A stretch of DNA of 64,000 nt, taken from assembly GCA_004794655.1 (NCBI GenBank), contig SMMW01000585.1:8245501-8309500 (forward strand), in the 5' to 3' direction. The notes under the pieces are model-generated. The model had not been told where the DNA came from. It did no database searches and saw only the letters and a list, made by a program, of their open reading frames with translations. Shown in pieces: positions 27,424 to 38,245 of the stretch. Position numbers and translations under genes: made by a program. Numbering within the stretch: the stretch's first letter is position 1; every line of letters starts with the position of its first letter. Origin of the DNA: Marisa cornuarietis (Eukaryota; Mollusca; Gastropoda; Architaenioglossa; Ampullariidae).

Positions 27424-29690
27424 TTCTGACAGGTGAGATATTTAAATTGTTTCAGTTTTATGCATTAAGATTATTATTGTATATACACACACACATAATA
27501 TGCATACACTGCTTATATATTTGCGACGGAAAAATTCTTGCCTTTTCTGTGCAAAATGATACATTATTTCTATATTTTTGCAAGGTTTATTAAAACTGAT
27601 GTGAGCAATTTACATATTTTTTTTAAAGGTTATGTCTATTCAAGAATTTTCTTCCTCGCTCCTTGATATGATTTCTTTATGTTAAAAGTTTCCTGTTTCT
27701 TAATTTCATGGACAATTTGTTCAGGCCAGACTTTCCAAGTTCGTGATATATTTTGTCAGCTGAGGTTGTTTGTTTTCATGATGGTGGTTTATAGTTCATT
27801 TTATTTCTTTGTCACAATGCTTAGCTGAAAAGACAAGCAATTCAAATGTGCGGTATCTATCTCTGAAAATGGATAGAATAAATGAATGAATTTATATAAG
27901 GCCAATGCAAAAAGTTTTGAGGACGATTTATGTCGGGCTTTGATTTTTTTTGTTTTGTTTTGTTTTTTTGATTGAGAGCCAGTCTGAAGAATGATGAGAA
28001 TTTCAGTTTATTTTCTTCTTTATTACTACCTACCACACGTTATACACACACACACCCCCAAGGCAAATATTAAGAATTGTTTGTTAGGATGTACCACATA
28101 TATATTTTGTTACTACAGAGAAGTAATCATTTGCAACTCACAAAAGCTAAACGAGTCATCCTTACCAGCACATGATGGATAATTCTGAGAAAGTTTGGTT
28201 TTCTTGCTTTTCTTTAATTCACTTAGTTTCTTGCTAGTTGCTACTTCTTAGTTATGCATTAAAAAAAAATGGACTGGTGGGAAGCTAAAGTTAAATTCCT
28301 TGCACGCGTTAATGTTTTTGCCAAACACAGTTTAATTACATATGTTGTATGCTTTCTTATTATGATTACTATAAAATGGGTTGGGGATGAAAAAGACATT
28401 TTGCAAGTTTTAAAAACATTGATACCACTAAAAAATAGATGTAGATTATTACAGATTTTGGAATCCTTAAAAAATAGCCAAGTGCATGGTACAATTAATT
28501 TGTGTTGATAACATGCACAAGAGTAAACATCTCTTTCGAGTTTATATAAAGGTTTTTAACAAATGGCTTAAAGCACTATTACTGTGAACAATTTAAAACT
28601 GAAATATGGTGTAAAACAGTAGGGTTTATGTTTAAGCTGGATAAATAATTGCGCTTGGACAAAAATATCTCGTAGGAATTATATCCACTAGTCTGAACTG
28701 TTCAGGATAGATGACATTTTTCATTTTTGTGTTACTTGGACAGATTTATATATGTATATTTTTTAACAAAGCTTGTACGTTAGTTAAGAGAGTTTAATGA
28801 AGTTTGGGGTTTCAAAAACTTTGAAAGAACATTTAATTTATCCAAGAAGTATGAGTATTTTTTATTGTTGGCAGGTTACAGTCTTTGTTTCACAGTTTCT
28901 GGTTTGTGTGAATTCTATGGTTTAATCCAAGGTGTAAGACTGACGGCATGATATTAAATTTATTGGCCAACATTCATCAGTAAAATGGTGATCTCTGCTA
29001 CTGCTTATTTTTGTAAACAGTCTATGCTGCTGTTGTCATTGAATCAGTCATCTGCATCTGTCTTTGCCCCAAAATATATGGCATTGTGCAAGTGTTAATA
29101 TTTGGTTCAAGAAAAAGACCAATCTTGATTATGAAACTGCAGCTGTCTGATATCTGCCACACCCTAACCTTAATTTTTAGAATAGCTCTTCGTAGTGTGA
29201 TTCAACAGACCATTTACTCCTGTTCAAAAGTATTTTGGCTGTATACCTTGTGCTTTTCATGGATGCTTTGACTCGTGAAGTTGATAACAGCTGCAGCTAG
29301 CCTTGACAACACTGGACATTTGGTCTCCTTAAAGGTCTAGTGGGGTGCACATTTTTGTGTAATGACTGCAAGATACTATTTCCCAAAATCTGGGGGAATA
29401 ACCCTCTTCTGTTCTAAAGATACAAACATGCATCATGCACCGAAAAAGGCAGACTTGCAACATCACGTTTGTGCAGATACGCCTGATTTAACATATGGTC
29501 CCAGCTTTCCTATTGGCTGATGCCTTAACAACGTAAACATATTCAGGTACAATTCTGATGTCTATGTCTTATTGCCCTTTTTTTTTTGGTGGGGGGGGGG
29601 CATGAAGGTGGGTTTTCACCTAGATCAGATGTGGGGCAAAGCTCACAAAATCATTTGGTCTGACCCTGCCAAGGCAGCTGCAGGCAGGAC

Positions 29691-30149
29691 TTGAAATTTA
29701 ATAAATCTAGGAACTTTTGTAATAGCGACATAAATTTATGTAAAGTGAATTGTGATAATGACAAATTTCGAGAGACAAGCAAGGAATGTCTGTTGTGGGA
29801 TAAAGCACACAAATACAGGACAGACGTGTATGCTTCTCTTCTGCAGCCAGTCTGCCTTTATTACCATGACTCAGATGACTGCTATGTCAGGCAGACTGGA
29901 TGTTTACACATTGTGAAAGCATGGCAAAACAACAGTGATCCAAAAATGATACAAGATGCAATGAGACCTCAGATTGTGTCTCATCCTACAAATGGTGACT
30001 ACAAAAAAAGTTATTGCAGAGTGTTGATCTTTCCAAGAAGAAAAGGACAAAGGCAAACTTTTGTGCTAGTTTGTGGGGATGTGTTAACACAAAAGCCATT
30101 AAAGTGCTGGACAAGCAGTTCCAGCCATCTCATTAGGGCTAATTTTTAA
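29691..30149 (+). other. Unrecognised 152-codon open frame
   Basis: The frame runs from ATG to stop with eleven cysteines, among them a YYHDSDDCYVRQTGC stretch. I do not recognise a family, signal peptide or transposon motif. It lies downstream of Ras on the same strand and could be chance, a decayed transposon, or a single-exon gene. Base composition is somewhat less AT-rich than the surroundings. Confidence 0.2.
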
Positions 30150-32013
30150 GTTGATAATTGGGTACGGTCTGCGAGTGATGTTATAAATACATGGCCATTG
30201 GCAGAATAAAGGTTTCCCACCAACCTAGATTTGGGGGAATATCTTGTACCGAGTTTGTCATTCAGAAAAAGAAATTTGCACCCTACTTGACTATTAAGCT
30301 TTACTGTTGAATGGTTTGTCCTTAATCTTGAAATATGAATTGCTTCTGAGAATATAAATAGGTTGTTGTGTCTATTGTTAATAATAATGTCCTGAAAGAA
30401 AATATGTAAATCAGTGATTGTCACAGGTAACGTGCCATCCCTATGCTTACTTAAATTACTTGAAAAAATTATAGATACACTTTTAGGAAGTCTTTCACAC
30501 GTTCTGGTCTTTGTTTGCTGAAAATAAGATTTGCGAGTTGTGTTTTTGCATAAGACTACAGGCAGCCTCCAGGTTACGAATGAGTTCCTGAGACTGTTAT
30601 AAAGTCACTTTTGTCAGTTTTAATTTATATCTGTTGTTAGCATCATTTATTTATATATTTTAGCAACAAGTACCTTAAAGCATCTTAAAAACAATAATAA
30701 TAGTATAATAAACTAGCTTCCACATTCATTCCTACCAGGTATTTGCCCATGACTTGGACTTAAAAATAGACCTTGGACATAACCCAGAAATGTTGCAAAC
30801 ACTTCTGGTTGCCCTCTTACTAGGTTTTAAAATAGTTTAGGATCGTTCATTTAGGGTAGCTAAATAAATATGAAATAAATATGAAGTATCTATAACTTTA
30901 TGGTATTTTCAGTTTTAACTAAGGTGTTCAGTCAGGGCAGAGACAAGTTCGTGGTCAGGGAGAAAACTCAGAATTTTGTATTTAACAGCAAGTTATTTCA
31001 AATAAACCTTTGAAAGAATTACTGTTGCACATATGCAATTTGTTTTAAAGAAACCTTTTTTTATTTGATGTTTCTGCAGATATGCTGGCAGATTTCTGAA
31101 TTGCTTGAAGTTCTGCAGTGTGCATATAAATGTGTGGAACCTAATTTTATTTGCTTGCAAATGGTTGTGCACTTTCAGCAGTACATTTATAATGAAACTG
31201 ATTTTACTATTGTGACATTTCTGCTCTGTAAAAAGTGTTTAATGAAATGGCCAAGCCTGTTAAAAGTTTACATAATTTGTAAAATCCTAAACTTGTGCAG
31301 ACTAAAATTTAAAAAAAAACCAGTATAACTACTTCTTCAGACTTGTTTGTTGTTATAAATAAGGAAGAACCATTCAAATTTCTGTATCTAGTACAAAGTT
31401 TCATAATGTCATTTTACTGGTCTTGATTACAGTTGCCTCATTAAAGATAGAATAAGCAGTATTTCTTGTTTTAAAAAAAAAAAGCAGACATGATTAAATT
31501 CTGTTGCATGTTATAGATGCATATTGTCATGTGTCTTATACCAAATCTAAAAATGAACATAAAATGAAAAGGAAAAAGCGTGACTGCTACCAAGTTGAAA
31601 TGACAATGCTAAATTAGAAACAAAATATGAATGTTTATCTGTATGGATGCTTTCTAAGTGAGCCATGCCTACCCTTTTTGTGCGTGTTCATTCCTTTTAC
31701 AACTCCCTTTGACTTGGGCTCATAAATGACACTCAGATACCTATCTCTCCTGGTTTTTACTTGTGGTTATGTGTGGTGTTTCTGTATTGTAAATCTTTTT
31801 TATCAAATGATCGCCATTAAATCTTTTATAAGTATGCATGGTTGTCTTCTCTTCTGCCTTATTTGTGTATGCAACGTTTTTATGATATTTACAAAGATAA
31901 TTTTAAATAAAGCTTTAGAACAGGTTGTGAAAATAACTGCTTTAACTTTAAAAAAAATTGCTCTCTTGTGTCATAAGTGTAACATATAGCACTTGTCACG
32001 CAAACGATGAAAC

Positions 32014-32048
32014 CACGGACCTTCGATCATTATGAATGAAGGTCCGTG
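32014..32048. mobile_element. Palindromic mini-insert B with 7-8 bp target duplication
   Basis: Arms CACGGACCTTC and GAAGGTCCGTG enclose 13 bases. The flanks are direct repeats: ATGAAAC at 32007-32013 and at 32049-32055 (GATGAAAC if the shared terminal G is counted). The unit is 35 bp in total. It has the same ends as the inserts at 32488 and 32677. Confidence 0.7.
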
Positions 32049-32411
32049 ATGAAACTGGTTTTAGATTTCACCGTTGGCACAGAATCTCTGAATGTGGCAT
32101 CTCATAAACGCAGTACCCGGACGACACCTCTGCATATAATAATAACAGGTAAAAAAGTGAAAATACAAGTTCGCAATAAAATGACAAAATCTTGAATAGA
32201 TTATTTAAAAAAGAACAAATCCCTTGTATTCGCCACAAGATACTCTTACTTTATGCCAAGCGCCCATTTTAATAAACTTATACACATGACTATTTAGAAT
32301 AAGCAGCTGAGCTTAAGTATCTTTTGTTGGAACAACGTGTGGCGTTTTTTGGTCATATTTGACGTTAATAGCTACTTGTGTCATCGGTGATCGATTCGTC
32401 TTTTGGGCATG

Positions 32412-32656
32412 GGCAGAACTTTGATATAGGTTGAAGGGAGGGGGGACGTGATGTCATATATGCCGGTCTATGTTATTTTGTCAGAGGCACGGACCTTCAT
32501 CTGATGAAGGTCCGTGGTCAGAGGTTTGGGGTAGGGTGAGGTTTAGGTTTAGTTTATGAGGTACATTATGGCAGTTGAGTGGAGCGAGCAGACGACAAAT
32601 GCCGCGAGCCATTTCTGTTATGGCCGTCGAGTCCTCCCCTATATCAAAGCTGTACC
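32412..32656 (+). mobile_element. hAT-like MITE copy 1 carrying a nested palindromic insert
   Basis: It begins GGCAGAACTTTGATAT and ends ATATCAAAGCTGTACC, imperfect terminal inverted repeats. The flanks TGGGCATG (32404-32411) and TGAGCCTG (32657-32664) agree at 6 of 8 positions, consistent with an old 8-bp target duplication. The body aligns along its length with the reverse complement of 33338-33547, except for the palindrome at 32488-32516 plus one GTCAGAGG. It ends 178 bp before the ISOC2-like ATG, so it may contribute promoter sequence. Confidence 0.8.
32488..32516. mobile_element. Palindromic mini-insert C with 8-bp target duplication and known empty site
   Basis: A perfect 14-bp inverted repeat (CACGGACCTTCATC / GATGAAGGTCCGTG) around a single T, 29 bp in all. 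GTCAGAGG flanks it at 32480-32487 and 32517-32524. The paralogous MITE at 33338-33547 has a single GTCAGAGG and no palindrome at the same place, showing directly that 29 bp plus one 8-bp duplication were gained. Confidence 0.85.
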
Positions 32657-32676
32657 TGAGCCTGGAACAATTTGAC

Positions 32677-32700
32677 CACGGACTTGTATTCACGTCCGTG
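32677..32700. mobile_element. Palindromic mini-insert D with 7-bp target duplication
   Basis: Ends CACGGAC and GTCCGTG around a 10-base centre (TTGTATTCAC). ATTTGAC flanks it at 32670-32676 and 32701-32707. At 24 bp it is the shortest member; only the 7-bp ends are shared with the others. Confidence 0.7.
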
Positions 32701-32833
32701 ATTTGACTTTCCAGTGTTGGGACGAAATGGCCGTTTTCACAAATTTCGACTTGGCTTAGAATTCTGAAATGGTACGTTTTGCAAATTCGCAATCGGTATC
32801 GTCTGCTACCGGGACCTTAGGCGGGCACTCATC

Positions 32834-35800
32834 ATGGCTGTTAGAAGACTGGGAAAGATGACAGTGAAAAATTCATGTCTTTTTTTGTGTGATATGCAAG
32901 AAAAATTTCGTCCAGCTATAAAATACTTTCCGCAGATTGTCAACGTTGCCGGACGCATGTTACAGGTGGCAAGACTCTTGGAAATGCCAGTAGTGGTAAC
33001 TGAACAGTATCCTAAAGGTCCTTGGTGATTTTTTTTCTTTAAATATTTTGCATCTAATCATTTTTATCCCTAACTTAAAAAGATAGGACCAAAATTTACA
33101 TCGATTATCTTAATGGTGGTATACAGTTGCTACTCGTCTGCTAAATCAGAACACTATAACAAAATTTAATTCATATATTGAGCTATTTTAATGTGATGTA
33201 CCCATCTAAATATGCGTGGAGGGCAACGATGTCAGCAGTATTATTACCGTAAGTGTATTGCTTTGTTGCACTATTAACCAAACCCGTGCTTATTTAGAAC
33301 TCAAAATTACTTGCTTCATTAGTCTGTAATCTATTATGGTACAGCTTTGATATAGAGGGAGACGCGACGGCCATAACAAAAATGGCTCGCGGCATTTGTC
33401 GTCTGCTCGCTCCACTCAATTGCCCAATTGTACCTAATAAACTAACCCTAACCCAAACCCTAACTCCAAACCCTAACTCCAAGCCTCTGACAAAATAACA
33501 TAGACCGGTTTATGATGTCACGTCTCCCCCCATATCAAAGTTCTGCCTCTATTATTTGCTTCATTAGTCTAAAATCTTTCTTATAAATAATATGAGTATT
33601 CATAGTGTATATATATATATATAGTAACTCGGGCAGTGACACTGGCTCCGGCTACAATATAAATGGTATAGTATGTTTAACTAATAATTTTAGATGACAG
33701 ATTCAATGTCTGTATATGCAATTTTTTCTAAGTGTCTTGAGCAAATCTTGGTTCTCAATGGCTCCGTGTTTGAAGCCTTTGTCTGAGCGGGCTATAGCTT
33801 GAAAGCCGCTCGTTAGTCTTGCCCTTAAATGAAATATAAAAGAAAACTAAACCAAAACATTTGACTCTTGCACAGTTACATCCTACCATGCAGCAGTGTA
33901 AACCACCTCTTGATTGTTTATATATTGTTGTTAATCTCGCAGACTCTGCTGACATAATCATTGTCGTCGGTCGCTAAACCGGAAACATATATTTTGCAGA
34001 TCGAAGAGCCTCGATCGATCATTTAAGTAGTTATAATTGAAAAAAAATCGTCTGCAATTAAGCTATTTCGTGATCCGACAGTCACCATTATGAAAGAGCA
34101 CTTTGGTACTACGCTACAATCATAATGAGAACTTTTGTTATGTTTTTATGCTCGGACACTGAAGTGACAAAGAAGTGTGGGTTGACCCTACCTCAGCTGC
34201 CTTTAATTAATTTACTATACTTGTACACAGAAACAAAAGCACATTTGATTCGACTGTTGCAGACGACCGAGTAAACACTCAATCAGGTGTTATCATTATG
34301 GTCAACAATTACGTTTTATGGAAAAAAAATGTTGACACAGCATTCTTCTAGGATAACGTGCGACGACCATAATAAAAATGGTGTACCTGTAGGTGGAGCT
34401 ATAATAACAACGGCACACAGCTCCACGCCCCACTCTACTCCCCTCTGAAAAATCAATCGTACAGGAGCCGACCCTCACTCCCTTCTATTCAAAGAGCAAC
34501 GACTGACTCTGTTACCCTATAAGAAAGTTGTGCCGCATGTTATTTACTTTCTCAGCATACAATTACACAGTGTATGTGTTGAGTATTGCCAGAATGATAA
34601 ATTGTATTGGACAATTGAATTATTCCATAAAAGATTATAAAATTCCTAGAAAATTTCCCACTTGCAGAACATAGGATTATGTCCTGATGTCACAGAAGTC
34701 ATACTCTCATACATCCACATACCCATCATTTTCAACTTTAGCTTAGGGTGTCTTTTTCCCCAACAGCACCTGGTACCTGTTAAGAGTGTCAGTGTAGCTT
34801 ACTATATACTGTATGTCCATAGTTACTGACCCAGTTGGAAATAAAACCAGTCAACCATACAATTAGTCTGGCAGAGTTTAAAATCACACTACAATGTATA
34901 GGATCAATGAATTTTTATTTTTATGGCAAATTTAACAATATTAATAGAGGTGAAACACAGGATGCTATAATAACTGCATGCTCATAAATATTTTTCATCA
35001 AAATAGGTCTTGGTCACACTGTGCCAGAACTTGGAGTGAAGGATGAAAAGGTGTTCACCAAGACTCAGTTCTCAATGCTGATCCCTGATGTGGAGAAATA
35101 TCTAAAGCAGTGTGGTGGTGAGAATGGCCCTCATCTGTGTATATGCCCATCTCAATTTTTATCGACTGGCAACATGTAATAATTTGTGTGCTGATGCAAT
35201 AAAGTAAACTCACAGCCTTATGTGGCATTTACTACTGTGGAAAAGAACATAGTACATTGCTGCCTGATTTAAATTAAATCCAGAATTAAGGCAAATCTTT
35301 ATGAAAAGTCTCTCCATGAAATTTTACAGTACCTGCTTGATTTGCAGCAAGGGTAATCAAATTGCTTGGTGACATGATTATGTGTTAAGAACTTTGAATT
35401 TTTTGTACTATTTTTTCTTGTACACAATCTTTATTTTTAACCAGGTTGTTTCAATCAAGCACTTTATCTACCCATATTCTGTTTCCACAACCTGCATATG
35501 ATGCATTAACATATTTTTCTACATTTTTCTTTGAAGCATATTTATTTTCACAATTTAACTTTTGAATTATTATAGAACAGTATAAATTAAGATGAAGAAA
35601 GCACATCACAAATTTTAAGAAATTTACCTTAATTTAAACAATTAAGCATGTGCAATAATGGCAAAAAATGAAAGGATTAAATATATAGTTTCACATTCAT
35701 TGTCTGTCATAATACAAAACTGTAAATGCAGCCAGGGCAAGTCTTTTAACTTCCATGTAAATCCTTTATAAGTAAAATCCCATTGAGCCTCCTCCTTGTT

Positions 35801-36719
35801 ATCTAGACTATTTCTTAGAAAATCCATCTAGACTTTTGTTCATTGTTGGATTATACCCTTTATCCACAAAACCCCCTGCCAGAAAAATAATCAAGATGAG
35901 AAGAATGAAAAATTAGTAAACTAAAAATACTTATTGTTCAAGAGGAAACGATAAGAATAAAAAAAAGAAGAGACAAAATGACTATTTATTTCTCAAATAT
36001 CAAGTGGAATCAAATGACAACAGTGTTATTATTTATAGGTTTAGCACACTTAGCTTATGCGGCTCACTTATTGGTAACAAATGTCTTTTTAGGTTCACTA
36101 ATGTTGGCATGTTTCCATGCTACAGATATAAAATCAGTGGTCCTGTGTGGAATAGAGACCCAAGCTTGTGTTCTGCAGACAACACTGGATCTTTTGGAAC
36201 GTAACTATGATGTTCATGTTATTGCTGATGCATGCTCTTCACGCAGTATGGTGGACAGGTAAGCTACTCATAGACTTGGGCAACCTTTTTAAGTGATATT
36301 GCTAATGTAAAGGCATATGCTGAAGAATTCTGGCCTGGCCAAAATATAGATTTCTTTTTTGCTATCCATGTTTTATTCAAAATAAACACAATTTTTAATG
36401 CATAATACTGTATTAAAATTTTCCTTCTTTATAAATCTTTTGAAATTGTCACATTCAAGCTACACTTTTTGTAACAACCTTTTTACCAGGTCACTTATCC
36501 AGTGTCTGTTCTGTATGACTTGGTTGGATTTTCAGGATATATGCACTGCAGAGAATGAAAGAGGCTGGGGCATATTTAACAACAAGTGAAAGTGTAATGT
36601 TACTGTTGTGCAAAGATGCAGCTCATCCCAAGTTCAGAGAAGTCCAGAAAGTCATCTGGGAAACTGCACCAGACTCTGGTCTTTTGAGTGGACTGTCACC
36701 AGAAGGAACACCCGTGTAG
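32834..36719 (+). CDS. ISOC2: Isochorismatase domain-containing protein, ISOC2-like, complete, 4 exons
   Basis: Predicted 203-residue cysteine-hydrolase-fold protein; the human ISOC2 substrate is not firmly established. Exons: 32834-33017, 35007-35117, 36126-36258 and 36536-36719; phases join. The protein starts [13 protein letters not shown]. It carries [13 protein letters not shown] with the first catalytic aspartate, [20 protein letters not shown], the lysine motif VFTKTQFSM, and the nucleophile region [19 protein letters not shown] with the expected cysteine. It continues with [12 protein letters not shown] and ends [17 protein letters not shown]. Length and motifs match ISOC2 (205 residues in human) more closely than the longer ISOC1. 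The exon 1 donor (AAAG then GTCCTTGG) is weak but needed for phase, since read-through stops after PW. Intron 1 contains MITE copy 2. The gene is convergent with the lectin gene. Confidence 0.95.
33338..33547 (-). mobile_element. hAT-like MITE copy 2 with perfect 8-bp target duplication
   Basis: A 210-bp element with ends GGTACAGCTTTGATAT and ATATCAAAGTTCTGCC, flanked by TCTATTAT at 33330-33337 and 33548-33555. It is inverted relative to 32412-32656. The 8-bp duplication and lack of coding capacity fit a non-autonomous hAT-type element. Its interior includes several GGGTTAG-like units (about 33435-33480), telomere-like by chance or origin. Confidence 0.85.
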
Positions 36720-37228
36720 AATTAAAGAATGAAAGAAAAGGATAGACGTAATCAGAGTTATACATATTGCAGCTTCCAAAATAAGGATTTAGAAAAATCT
36801 CATTGTATATGTTTATGTATTTATATTTATATATATATATAAAATAGGTGATACAGAAAATGTTGCATGGGAACATGCTTGGATGCATTTCCATGGGCTG
36901 CAAGAAATAATTATCATCTGTAACATTGTGGGCTAGTAGATACAAATAATAGTACTTGTCAAGGTCCCTTGAAACGGGCAATATCCTAGCCGCAGGCAAT
37001 TTCATTGCACTGTACATATCGCAGTATTCAAAAGATAAGCAAAGTAATGATGCAAAAGAATACTTCAAAGACGAAATGCAAGCTGTTAATAAATGGTGAT
37101 CATGAAAGAATTATTAAGATGGGGAAAATGTTGACTGGTCACATTGTAGTCAACAGTAGGGGATTAGTTAATTCACTTAGATCACTATGGTAAAAAACAT
37201 AACAAAAGCAAATGAAGTGAGGGTGAAA

Positions 37229-37234
37229 AATAAA
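37229..37234 (+). promoter_or_regulatory. Candidate ISOC2-like poly(A) signal
   Basis: AATAAA 510 bp after the stop codon. Another AATAAA lies near 37088, so site choice is uncertain. Confidence 0.3.
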
Positions 37235-37659
37235 TTCTGACAGTTTGCATGAGCTGTTTTATTTTTCTGTCCTTTTATCTAAATGAAAGATTTGAAAGAG
37301 ATGAAATAATTTTGAATTTTTTTATCTCATGCCTTGATTTCACAAAGTCTTCCAATATCCTTGAAGGTCACTAACAGAAAGATTCAACTATTTTCTTCAT
37401 TGGGTCACAAACCAATTAGGGAAAGATATTTCAGTTAAATCAAAATAACTGAAATTGGCATAATTTCCTTTTGAGTCTTTTTTTTGTCTTCTTCTATTTG
37501 TCATTTTTTATTTATTCTTGAATATTTTTTTTTCATCTAAACTTCAGAGTGTTGATTTTATAATTTAAAAATAATTAGGTTTGAGATTATTTAAAGAAGT
37601 GTTTGAAGTTTAACAAACTTTAATAAATATATATTTATATATTATATTTTTTTTTATTG

Positions 37660-37740
37660 TTTTTGCTGCGCAATGAGCATTCTTCCGAATGGATACCTGC
37701 GCATTACAAATGGACATCATCATCATCATCATCATCATCT
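37660..37740 (+). repeat. Repeat 3' end with GCGC stem motif and (CAT)n tail
   Basis: TTGCTGCGCAATGAGCATTC and GGATACCTGCGCATTACAA match 13486-13545 in reverse complement. A CAT microsatellite (about 37715-37739) follows as a 3' tail. Confidence 0.65.
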
Positions 37741-37848
37741 TTAATATATGCAGAAAGAAACCTTGACAACTAGTGGGCTTTTTTTGACCTTGTGATGATG
37801 ATGTAACATTACAAAAACGAACACATTATAGTTAATTTTGTCTTTGTC

Positions 37849-38002
37849 AACACCAAACAGAGAGAATAAGCGACATTTCTGGCTATTGGGATGCTGAAAG
37901 TCTGCATTTCTCGTGTTAAAGTAGCAGTTTTTCAAAACCACGAGAAATGCAGACTTTCAACGTCCGAATGTCGCTCATTCTTTCTCTCTCTCTGTTTGGT
38001 GT
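37849..38002. repeat. Long imperfect hairpin (foldback), about 65-bp arms
   Basis: The left arm starts AACACCAAACAGAGAGAATA and ends GAAAGTCTGCATTTCTCGTG. The right arm is its reverse complement with a few indels, ending TCTGTTTGGTGTT. The central spacer is about 22 bases. No target duplication was identified. It lies 244 bp beyond the lectin stop and could be in its 3' UTR. Confidence 0.75.
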
Positions 38003-38245
38003 TTACTGCTGGCAATGTTGTGAATGGTGCACTAGCGTGACGTAGTACACTGCTCATTGATCGCAGGTGCGAATCGCGTACTTTGCCAGCGGATAATTCA
38101 TTAATGGATGGGTTTTGGAGGGTGAAATTTACAGGTTAGGTTTATATCGCCTATATCTACCGATATCTACAAAAAACATAAACCATTCAGGTTGGTCTTT
38201 AAATTTTGGTTTCACGATTTTTACATGCTTATCCAGGTTGGGACC

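Larger units (their letters stand above)
25240..32833. other. Ras 3' region and long AT-rich spacer to ISOC2-like gene
   Basis: The first part is the Ras 3' UTR; AATAAA occurs at 27418-27423 and again near 27874 and 31905, so UTR length is uncertain. The SINE at 26957-27122 lies in it. A 152-codon open frame at 29691-30149 has no recognisable domain. At about 30550 a short TIR-like sequence (CAGGCAGCCTCCAGGTTACG) recalls Tigger-like ends, but its partner was not found. From 32000 the spacer holds the palindromes and MITE listed separately. No RNA gene is recognised. Confidence 0.5.
36720..38245. other. Convergent spacer between ISOC2-like and lectin genes
   Basis: It contains the ISOC2-like 3' UTR, with AATAAA at 37229-37234 as one candidate signal, a TA run near 36830, the GCGC-stem repeat at 37660-37740 and the large hairpin at 37849-38002. 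No further gene is recognised. Confidence 0.5.

Noticed and set aside
32481..32792. 103-codon minus-strand open frame upstream of the ISOC2-like gene
   Set aside because: It is entirely made of the MITE and the palindromic inserts; no independent coding signal.
34330..34450. Possible third copy of the hAT-like MITE (GCGACGACCATAATAAAAAT)
   Set aside because: Only about 25 bases resemble the MITE, without terminal repeats or target duplication.
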